Shown here piece after piece: positions 15,291 to 19,204 of a stretch of 19,204 nt of DNA. The stretch comes from an uncultured Clostridia bacterium (GTDB lineage Bacteria; Bacillota; Clostridia; Lachnospirales; Lachnospiraceae). The DNA is taken from contig CAMHMG010000021.1 in assembly GCA_946186175.1 (NCBI GenBank), positions 1 to 19,204 of the forward strand, read 5' to 3'. How positions within the stretch are numbered: position 1 is the stretch's first letter; every line of letters begins with the position of its first letter. Below the pieces are notes generated by a model. The model was not told the origin of the DNA. It worked only from the letters and a program-made list of their open reading frames with translations, and made no database searches. Position numbers and translations under genes: made by a program.

Positions 15291-16391
15291 TCATCTTTCA
15301 TATATTTGATAATTTAAATTCTTTAACAGCTTGGCAGCATCATTTGCACTTTCTTTATCATAGAAGGACAATCGAAGAACTCCTTCATTGTCCTCTCTGT
15401 TATGAGTTATTCCGATGTTCTTAAGGTTGATTCCGGCATTACCAACATGCGATACCGCAGTGGCAAGGGCATTAGGTTCGTCAGGTATATCTAAATAAAC
15501 GTCATAATTCATTCTGATTACACCGGTTGGATGATCCGGAACCGAATTTCTGTAATCCTTTGCGTGATCAAAGAAATCATATATACTCCCGGCATTTTCC
15601 GTCTCTATATAGGTGATCATGTCATTGATCTCATCATTGAATTGTCGAAGTCCTGTCACGACATTGTACGGATTACTTAACAGAATATGTTCCCAGACTA
15701 CAGGGTTTGAAGAAGCAATTCTGGTTATGTCCTTAAAACCACCGGCAGCAAGCTGCTTTAATATTCCGCTTTCATCTTCTTTGCCTGCTACCAGATTGAC
15801 AAGTGAGGAGGCGATAACATGAGGGATATGACTTATATACGCAGTGATCTCATCATGCTCTTCGGGACTGTATATTATAGGAATAGAGCCGAGATCCTCC
15901 AAAAAAGTTCTGAATTTATCGACTTTTTGCTCAGCTACTGTGGCAGAAGGAGTTACGAAATAATAGGCATTTTCGATGAGTCTGTCATTGGCCGCTTCAA
16001 ATCCGCTGCGTTCAGACCCCACCATCGGGTGACCGCCAATGAAATAATCTTCAAGTTTATTATCGTTAATAGCCATATATATATCACTTTTAACACTCCC
16101 AACATCTGTCAGGATACAGTTGTCATGAATGATTCTCTTAATAATAGGAAGATATGCAATGTTGTAATGAACTGGAGCACATAAAAAAATATAGTCACAG
16201 TCCTTCATAGCTTCAATTGATGTGACTATCTTTGTGATCGTGTTATCCGATTGGGCAAGAGACAAAGCCTGCTGATCAACATCAAATCCTAATATTTCCG
16301 TGTTAGGCATAACTCTTCTTATTGATTTGGCTATGGATCCTCCGATAAGACCAAGACCAATGAAGCCGATGCACAATTGATTGTTATCCAT
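15291..16391 (-). CDS. tyrA: Prephenate dehydrogenase with C-terminal ACT domain
   Basis: A 366-residue TyrA converting prephenate to 4-hydroxyphenylpyruvate with NAD(P)+, the committed step to tyrosine. The dinucleotide-binding GLGLIGG is at residues 12-18; GGHPMVGSE with His121 is in the catalytic region; the helical dimerisation domain follows. Residues about 296-366 form an ACT domain (LDIPDEPNALATAVSHVGNAG), which in Firmicute TyrA proteins is expected to mediate feedback by the end product. I place the start at 16391, where a G-rich GGGGGGAT stands about 7 nt upstream; an in-frame ATG at 16448 would add 19 residues of atypical sequence and overlap a leader inverted repeat. It has its own strong promoter and is followed by aroA. 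Confidence 0.95.
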   Translation of the reverse strand: MDNNQLCIGFIGLGLIGGSIAKSIRRVMPNTEILGFDVDQQALSLAQSDNTITKIVTSIEAMKDCDYIFLCAPVHYNIAYLPIIKRIIHDNCILTDVGSVKSDIYMAINDNKLEDYFIGGHPMVGSERSGFEAANDRLIENAYYFVTPSATVAEQKVDKFRTFLEDLGSIPIIYSPEEHDEITAYISHIPHVIASSLVNLVAGKEDESGILKQLAAGGFKDITRIASSNPVVWEHILLSNPYNVVTGLRQFNDEINDMITYIETENAGSIYDFFDHAKDYRNSVPDHPTGVIRMNYDVYLDIPDEPNALATAVSHVGNAGINLKNIGITHNREDNEGVLRLSFYDKESANDAAKLLKNLNYQIYER

Positions 16392-16433
16392 TATGGTATC
16401 CCCCCTGCAACTAATGTGTGGCAAAGATCTTTT

Positions 16434-16447
16434 TGACATACATGTCA
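16434..16447. promoter_or_regulatory. Inverted repeat in the tyrA leader (possible operator)
   Basis: TGACAT-AC-ATGTCA, two perfect 6-bp arms with a 2-bp spacer, lies about 35 bp downstream of the predicted tyrA transcription start and about 45 bp before the start codon. The size and spacing suit a dimeric repressor site; the regulator is unknown. Confidence 0.35.
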
Positions 16448-16483
16448 TTTAGAAAGTTATGACACACCTAATATATTTTATAC

Positions 16484-16512
16484 ATTGTAATATGATGAAC
16501 CTTTTGTGTCAA
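16484..16512 (-). promoter_or_regulatory. Strong sigma-A promoter of tyrA overlapping the upstream stop codon
   Basis: On the minus strand a consensus TTGACA (16512-16507) and TACAAT (16489-16484) are 17 nt apart. The TGA inside TTGACA is the stop codon of the preceding pseudouridine synthase. Predicted transcription start near 16477 leaves an untranslated leader of about 85 nt. Confidence 0.8.
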
Positions 16513-17327
16513 CACTTTAAATCGGTGAAGTGTAACAAGGAGATTATTTCATCCTGAGAAAGTCGGATGCTTTTACCGGTTGAAAGATCGTCAGGAATTG
16601 TTAGTCCTCCGAAAGAAATTCGTCTTAAGTACAGGACATTTTTATCTACAGCTTTGAACATTCTTTTGACCTGGTGGTATTTTCCTTCCTGTATTGTAAT
16701 CAGCACGAAACATAATTGCGAATGCTCATTTATGACACTGATACCATTATTTCCGGATATCATTGGAAATAATTTGTTAAAGTATTCTGATTCAATGTTC
16801 AATGGGCAGTCTAACACCTTGACTACAGCCGGGAGTGCAGTAAATGGGTCGCTGTCGGATATCTTAATTCCTTCCGACAAACGAGCTATATCGCTTTCGA
16901 CAAGTTTATTATCTAAAACAGCATAATATGTTTTGTCTACGTGGTACTTAGATGACAATAGTTTATGATTCATTTCTCCATCATTAGTAATAAGAAGCAA
17001 GCCTTCAGTATCCTTATCAAGTCTGCCGACCGGAACAAGATCTTTTCGGGTTGAATTAATTAAGGACATTACTGTGGGATGGAGATTATCTTTTCTGGCA
17101 GTAACATATCCGGCGGGTTTATTTAAGAGGTAGTATTCGTATTGGGATAAGTAAATAATATTGCCCTTATATGTAATAATATCCTCATCCGGTGATACTT
17201 TCTGTTCCGGAGAGGTGGATATTACCCCGTTTATTGTAATTGATTTCTGTTTTATTATACTTTTTACCTGCGAGCGTGTTCCGATACCTGCGTCCGCAAG
17301 ATACTTATCTAATCTGATTTTTGACAT
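16509..17327 (-). CDS. RsuA/RluB-family rRNA pseudouridine synthase
   Basis: A 272-residue enzyme that isomerises a specific uridine to pseudouridine, expected in rRNA. The N-terminal S4 RNA-binding domain covers about 3-60 (RLDKYLADAGIGTRSQ). The catalytic domain follows, with LLNKPAGYVTARKD and the active-site segment GRLDKDTEGLLLITNDG at 101-117, Asp104 being the catalytic residue. The C-terminal motif EGKYHQVKRMF is typical of the RsuA/RluB/E/F group. Whether it is an RsuA (16S) or RluB (23S) type cannot be settled by eye. AGGAG about 8 nt before the ATG supports the start. It is the first gene of the minus-strand run, and its stop codon lies inside the tyrA promoter. Confidence 0.92.
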   Translation of the reverse strand: MSKIRLDKYLADAGIGTRSQVKSIIKQKSITINGVISTSPEQKVSPDEDIITYKGNIIYLSQYEYYLLNKPAGYVTARKDNLHPTVMSLINSTRKDLVPVGRLDKDTEGLLLITNDGEMNHKLLSSKYHVDKTYYAVLDNKLVESDIARLSEGIKISDSDPFTALPAVVKVLDCPLNIESEYFNKLFPMISGNNGISVINEHSQLCFVLITIQEGKYHQVKRMFKAVDKNVLYLRRISFGGLTIPDDLSTGKSIRLSQDEIISLLHFTDLKC

Positions 17328-17373
17328 TTATTAACTCCTATGTCGAATAAAATTGTATTTTTTTAGGTACAAT

Positions 17374-17402
17374 ATTGTATAGAATGTTGATATTGTGCAC
17401 AA
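17374..17402 (-). promoter_or_regulatory. Candidate promoter of the pseudouridine synthase gene, with a palindrome
   Basis: On the minus strand TTGTGC (17402-17397) and TACAAT (17379-17374) are 17 nt apart. The -10 is half of a perfect 12-bp palindrome TACAATATTGTA (17368-17379), which could be an operator or chance in AT-rich DNA. Confidence 0.4.
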
Positions 17403-17507
17403 AATTGTAATGTTATCTTAACATATTCAACTATAAAATAACATAATTTTTGAAGAAAAAGAATGAAAAGCATGAAAAATGGGCATTTTATGAAAAATAG
17501 CGAAAAC

Positions 17508-17536
17508 TTGACATCTGATTTGTTAAGTGATATATT
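17508..17536 (+). promoter_or_regulatory. Strong sigma-A promoter of the 3D-domain protein gene
   Basis: A consensus TTGACA at 17508-17513 and TATATT at 17531-17536 are separated by exactly 17 bp. A purine-rich A-tract region lies upstream. Transcription start near 17543, leaving about 50 nt of leader. The rest of the 268-bp spacer from 17328 holds no gene that I can see. Confidence 0.85.
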
Positions 17537-17542
17537 ACGACT

Positions 17543-17559
17543 TGTAACAAGTTTGTAAC
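17543..17559 (+). promoter_or_regulatory. WalR (YycF)-type box
   Basis: TGTAAC-AAGTT-TGTAAC fits the known WalR consensus TGT(A/T)A(A/T/C)-N5-TGT(A/T)A(A/T/C) at every position. It starts at the predicted transcription start of a gene for a 3D-domain cell wall protein, the kind of target the essential WalRK system controls in Bacillus (for example yocH). The position downstream of the -10 box would favour repression over activation. Confidence 0.6.
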
Positions 17560-17595
17560 ATTTTCAGATGTGGTTTCAAATTGGAGGAAATTATT

Positions 17596-19204
17596 ATGCG
17601 TCATAACCGTAGAGCTGTGATGGCTGAACACTACAAACTTTATTTAAAAAAGAATGTTTTTAATGGCAAATATTTTGTAAGAAATATGCAGGTTGTATTC
17701 TGTGCACTTATTGTAGGCGTACTGCTTTGTACGGTTGTTATACTCTCAGGTAATAAGGATAACAACAGAAATACAGCTGATTCTAATAAGAAGATCAATG
17801 TTAAAGAAGCGTTGTTTGGTAATAATGAAGTCACAGAGGCTAATATTACTGCAACAACAGAGGCTGTTAAGGCTGTAGCCGGTGAGGTTAATACTGAAGA
17901 AGAGGCAATTGCTTCTAATATAGAGACAAACGAGGAAGGGGCAGCAGCTTCCGGTACATCAGAAGAAGTTATAGATGGAATTGTAGCGTCAGAGATGGCA
18001 CCTGCCGGAGTGACTATTAATAATGATAGCGACAACAATGATGAGAATAAAGCTGTAGTTAATGATACTATACAGACCGCTGACAATGACAATACAGTGG
18101 GTTCCGGTAATACGGCAGGTACTGAGGAAACAGCTGATACAACTGATAGCAAAGCAGCTGATAATACTGAGAAAAGTGAGTTTGACAATCGTTGTATTGC
18201 TAATGTAGATGAAACATTGAATGTCAGAAAAGAGCCGGATGCGGATTCTGAGTTTGTCGGTTCTATGACGAAGGGCTCAATTGCTACAGTTGAAGGTAAA
18301 GAAGGCGATTGGACTAAGATAAAATCAGGTGATGTAGAGGGCTATGTGCTTACTGAGTTTATTTTAACAGGTAAGGTTGCAGAGGCATTTTCCAAAGATT
18401 ATGTGACTTTGCAAGGTACAGCTTTAGAGGATGGTCTTAATATTCGTAAGGAGCGTTCCACAGAATCAGATATTCTTAAGGTTCTTGATAAAGGTGATAA
18501 TGTATCGGTTGTAGAGGATTCGGAAGCAGAAACAGATACTGAAAAGGAAAACAACACAACAGAGAGTGTTACAGAAAATACTGAAGGGAATCAGACAGAA
18601 GAGAACCGGACAGACGAGATTAAGACCGAAGAGAAAGCATCAGAGAACACACAGGCAAAGGATATCAAATGGCTGACAGTAATGTTAGATGATGGTCAGG
18701 TTGGATATGTTTCAGAAGAATATGTAGAGGTTGAGAAGTTATATACACTTGCTGTATCAGCCGAAGAGCTTCAGAGAAGAGAAGAGGAAAGATTAGCAGC
18801 AGAGAGAGCGGCTGAGGAAGCAAGACTTGCACAGGAGCAGGCAGCCGAGCGAGCAGCACAGCAGACAGCATCTGCATCAACTTCAACTACATCAGCTTCA
18901 TCTAATGATAGCGGTTCATCAAGTTATCAGGGAGCCAAGACAACACCGGTCACTGCTACAGCGTCAGGTGAGTCGTTAGGAGAGTTCTATATTACAGCAT
19001 ATTGCGGATGCAGTAAGTGTAGCGGTGGTCATAATAAAACTGCAAGCGGAACAACACCAACTCAGGGTAGAACTATTGCGGCAGATACCAGTGTACTTCC
19101 TTTTGGTACACAGGTTGTGATCGATGGTGTTGTATATACTGTTGAGGATAGAGGAAGCGGAGTTTGTGGTAATCATATAGATATATTCTTTGCAACTCAT
19201 GAAG
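17596..19204 (+). CDS. Cell wall hydrolase-like protein with two SH3b domains and a 3D domain (3' end outside window)
   Basis: The frame is open from 17596 to the window edge (536 codons and counting). GGAGG at 17583-17587 precedes the ATG by 8 nt. Order of parts: basic N-terminus; one membrane anchor at about 31-52; an acidic Thr/Asn/Glu-rich spacer to ~200; SH3b domain 1 at about 205-258 (LNVRKEPDADSEFVGS...GYVLTEF); SH3b domain 2 at about 278-378; an Ala/Glu/Arg coiled segment at 388-422; a Ser/Thr linker; and a 3D domain from 464 (FYITAYCGCSKCSGG). Its three aspartates are Asp497 (ADTSVLPFG), Asp518 (EDRGSGV) and Asp529 (HIDIFF). 3D domains are MltA-like lytic transglycosylase folds found in YocH and YuiC. 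SH3b domain 2 carries a ~47-residue acidic insertion. Acts outside the membrane on peptidoglycan by inference. Confidence 0.9.
   Translation, partial: MRHNRRAVMAEHYKLYLKKNVFNGKYFVRNMQVVFCALIVGVLLCTVVILSGNKDNNRNTADSNKKINVKEALFGNNEVTEANITATTEAVKAVAGEVNTEEEAIASNIETNEEGAAASGTSEEVIDGIVASEMAPAGVTINNDSDNNDENKAVVNDTIQTADNDNTVGSGNTAGTEETADTTDSKAADNTEKSEFDNRCIANVDETLNVRKEPDADSEFVGSMTKGSIATVEGKEGDWTKIKSGDVEGYVLTEFILTGKVAEAFSKDYVTLQGTALEDGLNIRKERSTESDILKVLDKGDNVSVVEDSEAETDTEKENNTTESVTENTEGNQTEENRTDEIKTEEKASENTQAKDIKWLTVMLDDGQVGYVSEEYVEVEKLYTLAVSAEELQRREEERLAAERAAEEARLAQEQAAERAAQQTASASTSTTSASSNDSGSSSYQGAKTTPVTATASGESLGEFYITAYCGCSKCSGGHNKTASGTTPTQGRTIAADTSVLPFGTQVVIDGVVYTVEDRGSGVCGNHIDIFFATHE

Noticed and set aside
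17640..18188. 182-residue minus-strand frame rich in Ser, Leu and Val
   Set aside because: It is the antisense shadow of the Ala/Thr/Glu-rich part of the 3D-domain protein, which has a promoter, ribosome site and recognisable domains on the plus strand.

Overview
The window looks like chromosome from a low-GC Firmicute, most likely a Lachnospiraceae-type clostridium (Butyrivibrio/Roseburia-like). The grounds are AT-rich intergenic DNA, AGGAG-type ribosome binding sites, sigma-A promoters of the TTGACA-17-TATAAT kind, a T-box in front of pheST, a PPi-type phosphofructokinase, a SpoIID-family hydrolase and a Firmicute-style TyrA with an ACT domain. The genus is an inference from style, not a database match. 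No tRNA or rRNA gene, transposase, phage gene or CRISPR array was seen.

Layout. (1) 1-3066: a beta-CASP metallo-beta-lactamase nuclease (+) converges on a PPi-type phosphofructokinase (-), with a shared hairpin terminator and a decayed 36-39 bp tandem repeat between them. (2) 3195-3520: an intergenic RNA gene that I read as 6S RNA, with its own promoter, then a hairpin. (3) 3579-6812: a two-gene unit for a long SpoIID-family membrane-anchored hydrolase and a YihY-family membrane protein. (4) 6813-7060: a dense cluster of hairpins. (5) 7065-13478: a phenylalanine T-box (specifier UUC), pheS, a 260-bp hairpin array, pheT, an unknown membrane protein, a Dabb-domain protein and queA, all on +. 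(6) 13497-13770: a 44-residue conserved-looking small protein with its own promoter and terminator. (7) 17327-13850 on -: an RsuA-family pseudouridine synthase, then tyrA and aroA, i.e. aromatic amino acid synthesis; tyrA has a strong promoter that overlaps the stop codon of the upstream gene. (8) 17508-19204: a strong promoter and a near-perfect WalR box lead into a cell wall hydrolase-like protein (TM, two SH3b domains, 3D domain) that runs off the window. It has no stop inside the window but is clearly a real gene.

How it fits together. The window has three themes. Aromatic amino acids: pheST is controlled by uncharged tRNA-Phe through the T-box, and tyrA and aroA lie nearby on the other strand. 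Translation and tRNA modification: pheST, queA and the pseudouridine synthase. Cell envelope: the SpoIID-like, YihY and 3D-domain proteins.

The least ordinary content is a family of composite hairpin repeats. It occurs at 6871-7046 (before the T-box) and at 8431-8696 (between pheS and pheT). Nearly every hairpin is closed as C-GAA-G around a three-base GAA loop. The units share a three-way-junction layout, and their stems differ between copies while staying paired, which points to selection on the folded form. This is the best candidate here for an undescribed element.
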